Under the pieces are notes generated by a model. The model worked only from the letters and a program-made list of their open reading frames with translations. It was not told where the DNA came from and did no database searches. A stretch of DNA of 64,000 bases, from assembly GCF_000764305.2 (NCBI RefSeq), contig NW_025939293.1:62001-126000 (forward strand), in the 5' to 3' direction. The position numbers were made by a program, and so were the translations under genes. Origin of the DNA: Hyalella azteca. Lineage: Eukaryota > Arthropoda > Malacostraca > Amphipoda > Hyalellidae. Of the stretch, positions 25,301 through 35,549 are shown piece after piece (within the stretch, counting starts at the first letter, position 1; the number at the start of each line of letters is the position of its first letter).

Positions 25301-26118
25301 AATTACGTTCTGGGTGAAAAATGCATCATTTATTTTAGTTCTTCATTACATCCTACGGATGACAGGTGTAGAGAATATTTTTACGACTTTTCATAGACTC
25401 TAACTGAGTCTATGGCTGAATATTATATGCACTGTTCCTTGCTTACTGTTCAGGAAAAATCAATGAAAAGCTGCCATTATTTCGATCCAATGTGTCGTTT
25501 GCAAGTAGTTTCAAACCAAAAGCGGCCATCCTTGGCAAGAAAAATTGCCCTTATCATTAATCCAGTTGAAATAAAGCCCACACTGAACCACTGAACAGAA
25601 ATTTCATGGATGAGTTCGACTGAGAAATATTTCTCCATCCAAGACATTTACCTGACCTGGGGCTTAGATTTTTATTACTACGTCATTTGGTAAAAAGAAC
25701 CTTTTAGAAGTTTTTTGCTATAATCCAGTATAATTCAATTGCAACGAATTTGATTCCAATTTTCCAACGCAGGATACTTGTAATTCTTTTTTGACACTTG
25801 CAACGTATTTTAACCATGGAATCTTATTTCTCCTATGGCGATACAAAACAAATTTTTCATTAACGCCTCTGGTATGAAAGAAATGCACATCTGTGAATGC
25901 AAATCGTCTTGAATTTTAATTTTAATCCCCATGTGCAGATGAGTGAGTTCGGCTGGCCCGACAACTCCATCAGGTCTGTGAGGCGCGGCTGCCACGTCCA
26001 GAATGTTGTGCGAGCGCCAGTGAACCGCACTCCAGGCGGTGGGAAAACGTCCATGACGTCAGCACCTGAAGAGATGGATGCGATGTCCATCACAAGCGTA
26101 CACACAGTGCATGTGTAG
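16360..26118 (+). CDS. Secreted beta/gamma-crystallin-like protein, downstream paralogue (complete)
   Basis: Six coding exons: 16360-16429, 18829-18976, 19219-19321, 20044-20228, 20612-20705 and 25939-26118. They total 780 nt and 259 residues, with consistent phases and GT/AG sites. Residues 1-18 (MITLFCAILCSLLVLASS) form a classic signal peptide, so the protein is predicted to be secreted. The mature part has two crystallin-like halves. The first is around residues 45-120 (YTFYEYTPELSVV, FWILYDS, ASSLRYAGSPYGLNN). The second is around 124-218 (YYNLYQEIYLGGEEF, ISSLVVTGQSAWTFY, LNYTGLPMCMY, DNSIRSVRRGC). Cysteines 69, 89, 97, 104, 179 and 218 are all conserved in the upstream paralogue, which suggests disulfides. 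Motifs resemble the Greek-key fold; calcium-type signatures are degenerate. The C-terminal tail after C218 is longer than in the paralogue. Exons 2, 4 and 5 have the same length as their counterparts; exon 3 is two codons shorter. The last intron is 5.2 kb, swollen by transposons. Function in this animal is unknown. Confidence 0.85.
17143..17255 (+). repeat. 36-bp tandem repeat, three copies, in intron 1
   Basis: Three near-identical copies of a unit beginning ATAAATATGACTTATGTC and ending with CCTTGCTAACG or a close variant. It lies within the first intron of the downstream crystallin-like gene. Confidence 0.92.
18150..18660 (+). repeat. Cluster of dispersed CCGTA words in intron 1
   Basis: About twelve CCGTA pentamers, mostly as GACCGTAC, GGCCGTA or AGCCGTA, occur in 500 bases at irregular spacing. 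A partial duplication of GTACCGCAGCTGTAGCCGCGCG and GTACTGCAGCCGTAGCCGCGCG lies near 18195-18270. The cluster is GC-richer than its surroundings. No fixed period, so it is not an ordinary minisatellite. Confidence 0.6.
21924..22191 (-). pseudogene. 5' part of a non-LTR element: PHD-type zinc finger, inverted
   Basis: On the minus strand the frame starts MAGIHPHPGPGSSHPCGVCG at 22191 and continues with a cysteine/histidine pattern C-x2-C ... C-x2-C ... H-x2-C ... C-x2-C (CGVCG, CNCC, WVHKRC, CPGC). A GIHPxPGP leader followed by a PHD-type finger is characteristic of the N-terminus of several CR1/Jockey-like non-LTR polyproteins. It lies immediately upstream of a plus-strand reverse transcriptase, so it is inverted relative to it. 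No endonuclease domain is present. Confidence 0.7.
22215..23584 (+). pseudogene. CR1-like non-LTR reverse transcriptase, 5'-truncated
   Basis: Nearly intact reverse transcriptase in the last intron of the downstream crystallin-like gene. Recognisable blocks in order: FFSSVFTEEDL near 22230, NKSSGPDGFHPRLLKKL, ITPLFKKGD-type text (VTPLFKKGDK) with NYRPVSLTSVVCKVMESVV, CQHGFITGRSCTTNLL, VDAVYLDFAKAFDSVPHERL, GVPQGSVLGP, YADDTKIYN (catalytic aspartates, about 23015), and LRFNADKCKVIHLG. The post-RT block VVRPNLEFGNVVWSP follows. Frame changes occur near 22440 and near 22990-23010, so it is not functional as it stands. The endonuclease and 3' end are missing. Lower decay than the LINE at 13150-15470 indicates later insertion. 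Confidence 0.88.
24365..24594 (+). mobile_element. MITE-like element, CAGGGTTGCCAGA ends
   Basis: It begins CAGGGTTGCCAGATGG and ends GTCTGGCAATCCTG, imperfect inverted ends of about 13-14 bp, length about 230 bp. It lies in the last intron of the downstream crystallin-like gene. A decayed relative is at 9481-9688. Non-coding. Confidence 0.7.
24800..25900. other. Remainder of the 5.2-kb last intron
   Basis: No exon, RNA gene or clear element is supported between the MITE and the final exon; the small open frames show no family resemblance. Confidence 0.5.
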
Positions 26119-26845
26119 CGCATACATGGTCAAGGTCTTAGTTTACACTTTTAGTGAAAGAACTAAGTGTGAACGCGTCAGCTTATTTATTTACTGATTA
26201 GCTACTCATATTATGTTGGGGAGGGAAAATTTTTTGTTATTTTGAATGTTCATTCGTGGGTATATGAAACTGTCGGAATGGAAGCAAGAATTTTGTACGT
26301 TTTCTTCCTCCAATATCAATGCTAGTCAGAAGCGCTCAATCCATTATGGCGTGACTGCCCTTTGGTAAGATTGTCACCGGACGTTCACCGCAACCTTCGA
26401 TCTTGTCAGAATGTATTGAGCCTTACGGCCAAACACCGGCAATTATCTTGTAAAAATACGCTGACTTTGACAAAAGTTCAATTGCCCTGGGATTTCGTCA
26501 ATTAAAACTTCGGTTAACATATTAAATCGGTTAAACTAATTAAAACTTCGGTTAACAGATTTATTCCAGCAAGGGACAGTTTAAGACAGGCACGTTTAAA
26601 ATTTCAAGCTTGAGCGGCATTAGGTGACATGATCGAGAAACAGTTTAATAAATCTTTCGCGGCACAGCCACGACTCTAGCGTTATTTCAAAGAATCGCCG
26701 AGAGTTAATAGAGCGGAGTGAGTTTAGGCAAGTGTAGCATACCAAGATACCTGTATACTTAGTGAGTAGCCACGAAGAAGAAGCACGTTGAGAAGTCTTG
26801 CTCCATTAGCTTTCGTCCTTGTTTCGTGTTCATTATGTTGGTTTC

Positions 26846-26851
26846 AATAAA
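26846..26851 (+). promoter_or_regulatory. Candidate poly-A signal of the downstream crystallin-like gene
   Basis: AATAAA about 730 bases after the stop codon, followed by a TGTT-containing stretch. It could serve the crystallin-like transcript, but it may equally belong to an unrecognised repeat ending just before the SINE. Confidence 0.4.
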
Positions 26852-26904
26852 ATCTGTTACATGCAGCGGTGTTCTTCCCACCCTTCACGCGCCTAACCTC
26901 ATAC

Positions 26905-27135
26905 GTTGCCCAGTGGTTTAAGGTAAGAGTACCAGGATTGGCGCAGAGAGGCGCGGGTTTGATCCCAGCTCTGTGCGCCTGTTTCTGGTCAGAATTGGCA
27001 AGGAGGCTTGGCGGTTAAGCACAGCAAAATTGTAGCAGTGAGTTGTGTGTTCGAGATCACATCAAGTTGTGAATATTCTGCGATGTTAAGAATCGGAGAC
27101 AGGCCTACGGCCTAATAAACGCTGAAACCGCTATT
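26905..27135 (+). mobile_element. Dimeric tRNA-derived SINE, copy A
   Basis: GCCCAGTGGTTTAAGG (A-box-like) is followed by GGGTTTGATCCC (B box). A second tRNA-like half has GGCGGTTAAGC and GTGTTCGAGATC. The common tail is GACAGGCCTACGGCCTAATAA then CGCTGAAACCGCTATT. It aligns end to end with copies at 46793-47030 (+) and 36195-36418 (-). Confidence 0.8.
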
Positions 27136-27174
27136 AAAGTGTTTAAAATGTCTAGTACGATAATAGGGGTTAGT

Positions 27175-27292
27175 ACGATACATCTGCTCTAATGCTGAGT
27201 GTTGTAAAACAATGAATGCTTGGTACGGTTCATCTGCTTTAATTCTTAGCGTTAAATCAGTGTTTGAGCACCCTGATGTTTTCAGTGTATCA
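27175..27292 (+). repeat. 118-bp interspersed repeat, copy 2
   Basis: Appears identical to 4283-4400. It begins 40 bases after the SINE tail. The right neighbour sequence contains GTATCAGGTATCACTGATAC, a small imperfect palindrome not shared with the other copy. Confidence 0.85.
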
Positions 27293-27394
27293 GGTATCAC
27301 TGATACGGGTGAGCGCTAACCCATCGAACTTTGATCTCCAAGCACTGAGCGCGCGGCAACACGAGCCAACGACGCGCACTGGCGAGTTGTGCCC

Positions 27395-27725
27395 ACCGTG
27401 TGACCGTGTGATGTGCGCTGGATCCTTCACCGTGTGATGTGCGCCGGATCCTTCACCGTGTGATGTGCGCTGGATCCTTCACCGTGTGATGTGCAGTGGG
27501 TTCTTCACCGTGTGATGTGTGCTGAATCCATCACCGTGTGATGTGGATCCTGTGATGTGTCCTGTGCTGCGTTCTTCACCGTGTGATGGGCACTGGATCC
27601 TTCACCGTTTGATGTGCGCTGGATCCTTCTCTGTGTGAAGTTTATATGTTCCGTCACCGTGTGATGTGCACTGTAGCCTGCATCGTATGATTCGCACGGG
27701 ATCCTTAACCGTGCGAGGTGCTTCA
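27395..27725 (+). repeat. ~26-bp minisatellite (GGATCCTTCACCGTGTGATGTGCGCT)n
   Basis: About twelve copies of a GGATCCTTCACCGTGTGATG-plus-GCGCT unit. The first few are nearly perfect, and later copies diverge or lose parts. A minus-strand open frame through it is a product of the array. Confidence 0.93.
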
Positions 27726-28370
27726 CTCTTCAATAGGTTGTGTCAATTGATTGTGGATGTAGTTTGAATGTGTGACGTGTATGTACAGTTTAGACCAATG
27801 ATGTGGATGTGGGCTGATCGTGTTGCGTGGATGAAAAAGAAACCAGTGGGTAGCTACGAGTAGAGTGGGGAACTTAGTATTTATTTATGACTAAGCCGCG
27901 AAAACAGGTTGAGTTTCCATAACGCAAAGTTTTGTATTTTATAAAGCATCACTTCGTATGATGATAGCCTAAACCTCCTGGTTCCTAATAAGGTTTATTC
28001 CCTTATGACACTTTCGAACAAAAAACAGTTTCAAATATTCTGTTGACATTAAGATTGTTCATCGGTTAATCTATGAATAGACACATTGGACATGTTGGCC
28101 CTAAATCGTTTACGCGTTGTAGTTTTGATCAACAATTTTTCTGTTGTAGTTCAAATTTGTCTTCAGTGGGCACTCATCGTAATCTGATGAACGCGGTACA
28201 TTTAGACGATTATTACTGAGCGCTGGTCACATCGTCACAGAATCAGACTTGGAGCCGCCTTCCAAGCAGCAGTACATCATTCAGCTGTCACACAATCATT
28301 TTATTCAGATTTTATCAGCAAGTATGAACGCAATCTTCGCAGTCTCTCTTTTAAGAAATATTGTATTGTA

Positions 28371-28486
28371 TTAAATAAAGCGCTACTTGGCACGGCGGCC
28401 TGTTGCCTGCCGTCACGGAGTCGCACCTCCACCACTCGATGTCGGGGGCGAGATTTTTGCTAATGGTTTCTGAAATTAATCAAGCT
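28371..28486 (+). repeat. 116-bp interspersed repeat, copy 2
   Basis: Partner of 3595-3710, same orientation and length. Differences cluster in its middle third. Confidence 0.75.
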
Positions 28487-28489
28487 CTA

Positions 28490-29810
28490 TAAAGCTTATG
28501 TAATTATATTATATATTATATGATAATTATATTATAAATTATTCAATTCTTTATGCATTTTGGCAGTACTTCTTTCTTGCTCTTGTAAACTGAAAACTTT
28601 AAGTATTCATCATGAGACAAATCCGTTCTCCGGAGACCTAATTTGTGATTATAGGAATGCAGCGATTGAAATCAATTGAGAGTCCCCTGCTTTCGTTAAA
28701 TTAAATTTGAACGAATAATCAACCGATTGTTCATTGTACATATAGTGAGGAAGTCAATTCAGCGCTAGGAAGCTTCATGGAAAATAAATTTCCACCTTTT
28801 CAGAAATTAGAAAATCGGTGCCGCAATGAAGGCTGTATTAGCAGGATAAGCACATATCTCACCGAATTTTTTATTCCATGTGCGTCACCTGATTTTTTAA
28901 TTTTACCGGATGTACATAAACTTACACAAAACGACTAAGATTGACCAAAAAATCAAGCAAATTCTAACCGGAAATAGTAGAAGTTGAACAGGTAGCTGTA
29001 TCATACATAGTTCATGAAATCATTACAGCAAGGGAAGCTAAAATGTCGTCTGCCGACAGAAATATGTAGCTTAAGTCTTATGAGGGAGAACAAAGGAGCT
29101 ACAATTTACTAAAATGAGAGGAAGTCGATGGAAGAGGCAACGCGGTAGCGCATCATTTTTCGGCGGCCAATATAGAGGCGCTGATAACTGATCGGCCTTC
29201 ACGGTAGGCCCGATTGACCGTTTATCTGCTCAGTTCTGAGCACCAAAAACAATATTGACGGAGCGACCAGGAACAACAGCACCGCGTACGGCAGCGGCTG
29301 CGATGAGCACTCCAACTAGTGAGTTTCTTCCTAGGAATAGAAGCTCGATCTTCGCTCAAATTTCCGACGCTAAAGCTAACAACTGCAACGCGGTTCCTAA
29401 CGTGCACCTTGTCGGCTCTTATGCAAATCAGGATTAAAATATATGGCTTCCTATGCATAGTGAAACGGCGCTCCAGCGTCACATGCTACAGTCAAAGATC
29501 GGTGGGATGTTTCAACAGTTTCAGCGCTCATCGGACGTAATATTTACAATATTTTATAGCTTGACTTCTTTGTTCTAATCCTGACATTTTAATTTCATAT
29601 GACGAGAGATGAGGTATAAATGACTGGTTCTAAGTGCTGTCCTCGTAAATTCATTACTCATGAAATAATAAATTTCTCATAGTTATCCGTGAGCTACGAA
29701 GCAGAATTTTGGGGCTGGGCGAACTTTACGAGGCATGCGAGGCTGCGTTTATTACTTCCTCTCCATGACTATAAATTACGGAAGAAGCTCTCTTGACGAT
29801 AATATGTTCA
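28490..29810. other. Intergenic, no gene supported
   Basis: Overlapping short frames on both strands at 29222-29540 lack recognisable domains. No repeat or RNA gene was identified. Confidence 0.45.
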
Positions 29811-29814
29811 TAAT

Positions 29815-29962
29815 ACCATCTGCCGTTACCATGTAATGGTGGCGATAGTAGCTACATAAGACCATAGTCCGTTACCATGTAATGGAGGCGGCAGTAGCTA
29901 CATAATACCATCTTCCCGTTACCATGGAATGGAGGCGGCAGTAGCTACATAATACCATCTAT
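29815..29962 (+). repeat. ~56-bp tandem repeat, three copies
   Basis: Units contain CCGTTACCATGTAATGGAGG, GGCAGTAGCTACATAATACC and ATCT, three copies with small changes. Each contains the near-palindrome CCATGTAATGG. Confidence 0.85.
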
Positions 29963-29965
29963 TGG

Positions 29966-30062
29966 AGCCCTAGATCGTTAGAAATAGTGCAGTTGGAGCT
30001 CTAGATCGTTAGAGATAGTACAGTTAGAGCTCTAGATTGTTAGAGTTAGCATAGTCAGAGCG
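29966..30062 (+). repeat. 32-bp tandem repeat, three copies
   Basis: Units of the form GAGCTCTAGATCGTTAGA followed by ATAGTACAGTTG, three copies directly abutting the preceding 56-bp array. Confidence 0.85.
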
Positions 30063-30064
30063 AG

Positions 30065-31355
30065 TCGATATGTCAGTATCAGACAGGCTGGCTGCTCACA
30101 GACGCTCCTCAGGTCCATGCCTGAATACTACTAATAAAAGGATAAATATCCATTGGTGTCGTCAAAAATTATTTTTATTGAAGTCTCCTCTATTGAGAAT
30201 CTACATAAAAAAAGATCTACATAAATGAATAGTCTACATAAATGCATGATGCCGGTCAGTCAACTCGCGTTCAGAACATACCAGACTCATGATCGAGGTG
30301 GCCTCCAGAGCCGGTTCAACAAAACATGGAGAAAGAATCCTTCTCCTGTCCTTACAATATTGAAGGTACCGAGGCCGTTCACAGGAACGTATTGAGTATA
30401 ATAGCGTGGTTTTTAATTTGATTAAGATTGGTTTTGAATAGTAAAAATTATGCGTGGTAAATGTGTTATAAATTAACGGTCATCAGGCTAAATAATATTA
30501 GAGCAGAAAAAAATCTGACAACGCTCGCACGATCGCATTGTGAATGAAAAGCTTCCTTTTCAATTTGGTCAAGATCGGTATTTACTACTTGAAAAGTTCA
30601 TGCCGTGAAATTTGCTATGATAATTCGTCCCAACAATTCCGTCCAAAAATCCGTCTCAAAAGTGTTGAAACGGTCCGATATCATCACTGCACGGCCATCA
30701 CGCCATTTTAAAGCATTACTTCACTGCCTAAATTGAGCGACCTCTTCCATAGAGGCAAAACATGGCTCGCATCTTCCATCAGGTGATAATGAGATTTTTC
30801 CATAAATACGGCACGTCCAGTGAGGCTGTACGTAATGATCAGGAACATTTTCAGTGTTCATATTGCAGACTAAAATTGGCCAGCGAGTTATATCGTCCAC
30901 ACACGATCAAAATTATTATGGCGATACTCGATGGGCTCAACAAAACGTCTATCGATGTCTAAACTCTTGACGTAAGAAAAAGATTTCAAACAGTTCAATA
31001 CAATTTTTTACGATTTTTATATTTTGAAATTGAATATCATTGTACAATAGATCGATTAAATGCATTCTTCAATTGTTTAGTTGGGAAACAACAGTGACAA
31101 ACTCTCATCTCAATTCGTCCTTCACGTTACAAATGAGCAAATGAGAAGTGACTCAGAATATCATATATCGAGTATATCGAGAGTTCGCAGTTTTGTTAAT
31201 AAAATTAAATTGTACAGAAGGTAATTAAAATTTGGTTACAATTTCATCAAATCTTAACTCTGATCCTGAAAGGAATTAATAGGAACACAAAATTTGCAAC
31301 ACCATTAATGCGAAACCGAATGTTCTTAAAGAACCTCATTGCTGATTGACATTAT
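30065..31355. other. Intergenic, no gene supported
   Basis: AT-rich. A 66-codon frame at 30762-30962 has no recognisable family resemblance. A non-coding 5' exon of the galactosyltransferase gene could lie in this region or nearer the gene, but cannot be located from sequence alone. Confidence 0.4.
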
Positions 31356-31357
31356 TA

Positions 31358-31692
31358 GGCTTGATTCACACCATACTGCAGGGCCCGTGCCAGTCACGTT
31401 CCGGTACAATATTCTTTAATGCACTTTCTATAGAATCATTCACACCCGTTGTGCATGGCACCTGCCCTGCCCATGGTGTGAGTGCTTCTATGAAAATGCA
31501 TTAAAGAATATTGGACTGAACCGTGGCTGGTATATGCCTGGTATAGATACGGGTTTAGATCTATGAACAAGGCACGAAAAGGAAAAGAATCGGCGACAGG
31601 CCACATCAGGCCTACATTTCAGCGCCGACATCATTATGTTATGTTATGTTATGCCTGGCACGTGCCCGGCAGTACGATGTGAATCCGGCCTA
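31358..31692 (+). mobile_element. MITE-like element with nested inverted repeats
   Basis: The outer ends TGATTCACACCATACTGC and (right, reversed) GGATTCACATCGTACTGC are related inverted repeats. An inner pair, CAATATTCTTTAATGCA (about 31411) and its exact complement TGCATTAAAGAATATTG (about 31498), forms a 17-bp stem. The element is interrupted by a retroposon at 31542-31649; without it the length is about 220 bp. Confidence 0.7.
31542..31649 (+). mobile_element. Short retroposon with 9-bp target duplication and TTATG tail
   Basis: The 108-bp insert is flanked by TATGCCTGG at 31533-31541 and 31650-31658. It ends in about three TTATG units. Its body contains GATCTATGAACAAGGCACGAA and GCGACAGGCC, resembling the GATCTATGAACAAGTTACGAA...GACAGGCCT block at 10570-10612. 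This supports target-primed insertion into the MITE. Confidence 0.75.
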
Positions 31693-33015
31693 AAAATTCA
31701 GCGATTTTGATAGTAATCTTGTAGTCATATCAGAAGAGATGAATCTGAAGAGACAAACCTAAAGAGACGAAGCAGCTCGAAGCTGTACATAGACAATAGA
31801 GTAAAATGAAGTTTAGTAGCCTATTTCAGAGGCACCGTTAGAGACTATGCTAATTCTGGTGTACTATGAATGAATGAAAGCGGGGATATTTTGTTAGCAA
31901 CTAGCACTGTCATGAACTGGCAGAATATTTAGAAATATATTGTTCACGTGACATTGTCAATTCAACTGCATCCGAACGATTTTCGTTAGAACTTCGTCGT
32001 AGAAAGAATTTGGTATAGTCTGCCATATAATTATTTCTTTGAATAATACGGGGGCGTACTAATGTATTTAGCAGGGAATTTCTGTGTGTAGGTTCCTGTA
32101 ATAGTTGTCTTTAGACATGAACTGCAATAAAATATAATATGATATAGTATTAAAAATGTTTTAACTTATGGTTTATGGACAGATAAATTATTATTATGTT
32201 ATATGATACAAATGTATTCAGACAACTGTTTCGATAATGTACACACCAGCACCTCCAGCCAAAACACTGTAGCTGTTAACAGTCACCAGGCTCACCTGGC
32301 TAGAGTTGAGTAAGAGTTGTTCAGAACTTCAGTTACACATTGGAAGTGTTCGTGAGGGGTGAGTGCTTTTCACCCGCATTGTCGTTTTTGTGACTCTCGT
32401 ATAAGGTTGCTCAAAATCCAACTAACCATGCTTGAGGTTAGTTAATATACCAAATGTTTCCCGAATATGTTGCCAAATAGGATCTATTTTATGAATGCAC
32501 ATCTTCATGTATAACTTATTAGATTTGTTGTGATTTCTGCGGTTGGTAAACTACTGGTTTTGGATTCTGCTCACACGGCTCACCTACAACAAGAATAAAA
32601 TAATTCTGGGAACAATCGTCCAGCCGGTCCCGGTGATTAATTCCTGTTACTGTTGAAAATTCCCTATTTGTTGCTAAAATAAAGAGGGAATTTTGTATAG
32701 GTCCAGTTTTTCAGCATTCCAGTTTTTGCATTCAAGTTACTCTGACGTAGCACCTACCGGTATCTATTGACTATTGTAGCCTTTCGCTGCGCGACGGCGA
32801 TTAATTTAAGATCCAAGCGGAATTTTGTGGGAACTGATGTAAAAATAATTTAGTCCACGTAGACGAGGTACCAAAATAAAGTGTTTTATTTATATTGGGA
32901 CAATGCTTCAAAATTTTCTACTGTCTTTATACTGAATTGTATAATTTAGCGAATGATTTTAGAGCACACCTTCCAATATCGATTTGATGCACTTGAACTT
33001 TTCTTTTTGTTACAG

Positions 33016-33091
33016 ATAATTTCGAAGATTATGATTACCTACACCTGATATAGAAGATGATCGTCAGAGTGCATCTGTGCTACGATCCGTC
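33016..33091 (+). promoter_or_regulatory. 5' UTR part of first coding exon with short upstream ORFs
   Basis: A pyrimidine-rich acceptor (TTTCTTTTTGTTACAG) ends at 33015, so the exon carrying the start codon is internal and a non-coding upstream exon exists. Two upstream ATGs lie in it. The first, 33031-33048, encodes five residues. The second, 33057-33095, encodes 12 residues and ends in a TGA that overlaps the main ATG (33092-33094) as ATGA. Confidence 0.6.
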
Positions 33092-34916
33092 ATGAGGTTC
33101 TTTGGTCGCTGTGGCAGACGGTAATGATAACGTCGAATTCAGAAGTTATTACAAACTGATATTTTTTGCTACTGCTGCGTTCGATATTCATTATCTTTCA
33201 CTCTGCATTCTTTTTTAGAACTGGAAAACTTGTTTGTCTTTTGCAAAAATGAGGATGGTGAATGCAGATCCTGTAATTTCACATTCTATTTCAATTATTT
33301 TTAATGCCGTTCAAAACGGTACTTGCGTTAATCCACTATTGAAATCCCGGCATTGAAATATGTCGAATATAATTTTGCATTTCTCAATTTTATCAGTTGA
33401 AATGGAAATATCGATGCATTTTTATCAATTATTTAAAAATTGAAATATTTTAGTGAATTATTTCACGTTGGTACCTTATAATTTTATTGAGCCCCTTAAA
33501 ATGAATTTTTAAAACTAGATTCGAGTTTTGCATTAGAGACAAAGTTAACAAAGCGTTAACAATCCTAACAAAAAATTATCCCGACATGGTCACAGTTATA
33601 AAACCATCGTGCCAAAAGACGAACCATTTAAGCGGTAGTTTGGTCCATTAGACACATTGTTATACTTGACCTTATAAAATACCAATATTTTATTTGTGGG
33701 ACATCTTATGACGACAGTTTTGTTTTGTTACAGAATTCGGAGTCAATACGTGCACCTCATGGAGCGCTATGTTGGAATACGTCCTTCATTCTCTCTCATC
33801 TACCGATATCGGTGGGCTTTCATTGCGTACGTTGCTGTAAAAACATTTTTCTTCCTCATGTTTCTACGGATGTATCTGTTGTCAAGCTCATCCACAAGCA
33901 GTCCAGCTGCTGGAAGAGTATTCTCTTTTCAAGGAAGCGATTTTAATAGCAACTACCTCATGGATCTAACAAATTTTACGTATTTAGCAAATCCACCAAT
34001 TTGCGGTGAATCAACGAATGTGCTGGCAGTGGTTTTGGTTCACACTCACCCTAGTCATATTGATCTCAGAAATACGTTCCGAAGACAAATGCCTCAAGAA
34101 ATTTTGGCCGAAATTGGCCTCAGAAGAGTGTTCCTAATAGGCCAAGCAAATAAAGGACAATCCTTGTATCCATCGGTGAAGCAAAGCGAAATTGACGCGG
34201 AGAATGAAGTTTTCCGCGATATGGTCCAAGGTAACTTCGAAGAGCACTACCGCAACCTAACTTACAAACACGTCATGGGCTTAACTTGGGCAACACGTTT
34301 CTGTTCTCATGCAGCGTTCATCATCAAAATGGATGACGACATCGCAGTAGACTTATTCCAGGTACGACAGTTACTGCAGTTCAGGTATCGTGAAGCGCAT
34401 AACACCCTGCTAGGGCTGGTTCAAACAGACAACCACCCTCTCAGAACTAATCACAGCAAGTGGAAGGTAACACAAGAAGAATTTAGCGGAAATGTATACC
34501 CTCCGTTTTTATCGGGCTGGTGCTACATGGCACCAATGGAAGTAGTTAAAAAACTTGCTCAGAACGCGCATAAATTTCCTTATTTCTGGATCGATGACGT
34601 CTTCGTGACCGGCATAATGGCGGAAGATCTGAAGATAGAACGGCAAGGCCTCAACCACCTGTACACAATCCACTCAGCTCTTCTGGAATGTTGCACTCTG
34701 GAACAATTTTCTCCGAAGAAATATTACTGCGATGTTTTTGCAGGACCCACTTCAGGAGATAATAATCTATACAAAGCAGCTCTTGATCAGTTCTACTACT
34801 GTTATCGGAAAGGCTGCGGAAGAAGGACCGGTACTGAGATCCTAATTAGGACGTGTGTTGTGACGCCCAAAGAAACTCCTTATGGTCGAGGTGTGGGGGA
34901 AGTAATTGCCTTATAA
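33092..34916 (+). CDS. Beta-1,3-galactosyltransferase-like glycosyltransferase (GT31), type II Golgi membrane protein
   Basis: Two coding exons, 33092-33120 and 33734-34916, join in phase (CG|A) to give 403 residues starting MRFFGRCGRRIRSQY. The open frame runs on upstream of 33734, but TTTTGTTTTGTTACAG there is an acceptor, so the longer reading would be intronic. A membrane anchor lies at about residues 37-59 (WAFIAYVAVKTFFFLMFLRM). GT31 motifs follow in order: DLRNTFRRQ (R-N-T block), RRVFLIGQ, NLTYKHVMGLTWATRFC, FIIKMDDDIAVD (metal-binding DDD at 210-212), YPPFLSGWCYMAP, and WIDDVFVTG (297-303). N-glycosylation sequons are at about 90, 184 and 249. The family transfers galactose or GlcNAc from UDP-sugars to glycans in the Golgi lumen. 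The exact acceptor cannot be read from sequence. Length and motif order are typical and no damage is seen. Confidence 0.93.
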
Positions 34917-35197
34917 ATATACGCAAGTCTTGTGGATATTCAATTATTACTTCGAGTGATCCGCTATATAATTTTCAAGATTTTTATTGAATTGTTGAAC
35001 TTTCATACTAAAATATTTTTTTATCTAATTTCTGTACATTTTTATACTTGTTATCGCGCATAATTATAAAAATTATGTCGTTGTTAAAACGAATGTGATG
35101 AAACTGCTGTTTATATTTAGTGTAATAATATAAATATATAATGGGATTCACACATAAAGTCTGGTCTCCTTCTTTGTTAAGCGTTGTTTGAACGTTC

Positions 35198-35203
35198 AAT
35201 AAA
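35198..35203 (+). promoter_or_regulatory. Candidate poly-A signal of the galactosyltransferase gene
   Basis: AATAAA lies 282 bases after the stop codon in an otherwise AT-rich 3' UTR with no splice signals in between. Confidence 0.6.
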
Positions 35204-35549
35204 ATTTATGTAATTCCAGGTTAGTTGCGTCGTTCATGTCATATCGTAGAAGAAATATTCGATGTTGTTAATTTCAATTCAATCGATTTAAAATACTTTA
35301 GGCTCATTTATATCTTGAATGAATAATTCTATTGTTGTATGAATAATAATTAATACCCAAGTAAATATTATTACCAAGTACAATTTTTTTTTTCAATTAA
35401 CGAGTGCTTTATCCGAAATTCTCACGATAAATTAAAATTAAAAGACACCCTGGCAACAACTCTGTGGTATAGATTTTTTTAACACTAGTAAAAATAAGGA
35501 CATTGAGCCAATCGCGCTGAAATCGCGATTGGCGATTCGCGGTGAATTA

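Noticed and set aside
33696..33733. Upstream extension of the galactosyltransferase frame starting MGHLMTTVLF
   Set aside because: The sequence includes the intron's polypyrimidine tract and AG acceptor; splicing from 33120 gives a better N-terminus in phase.
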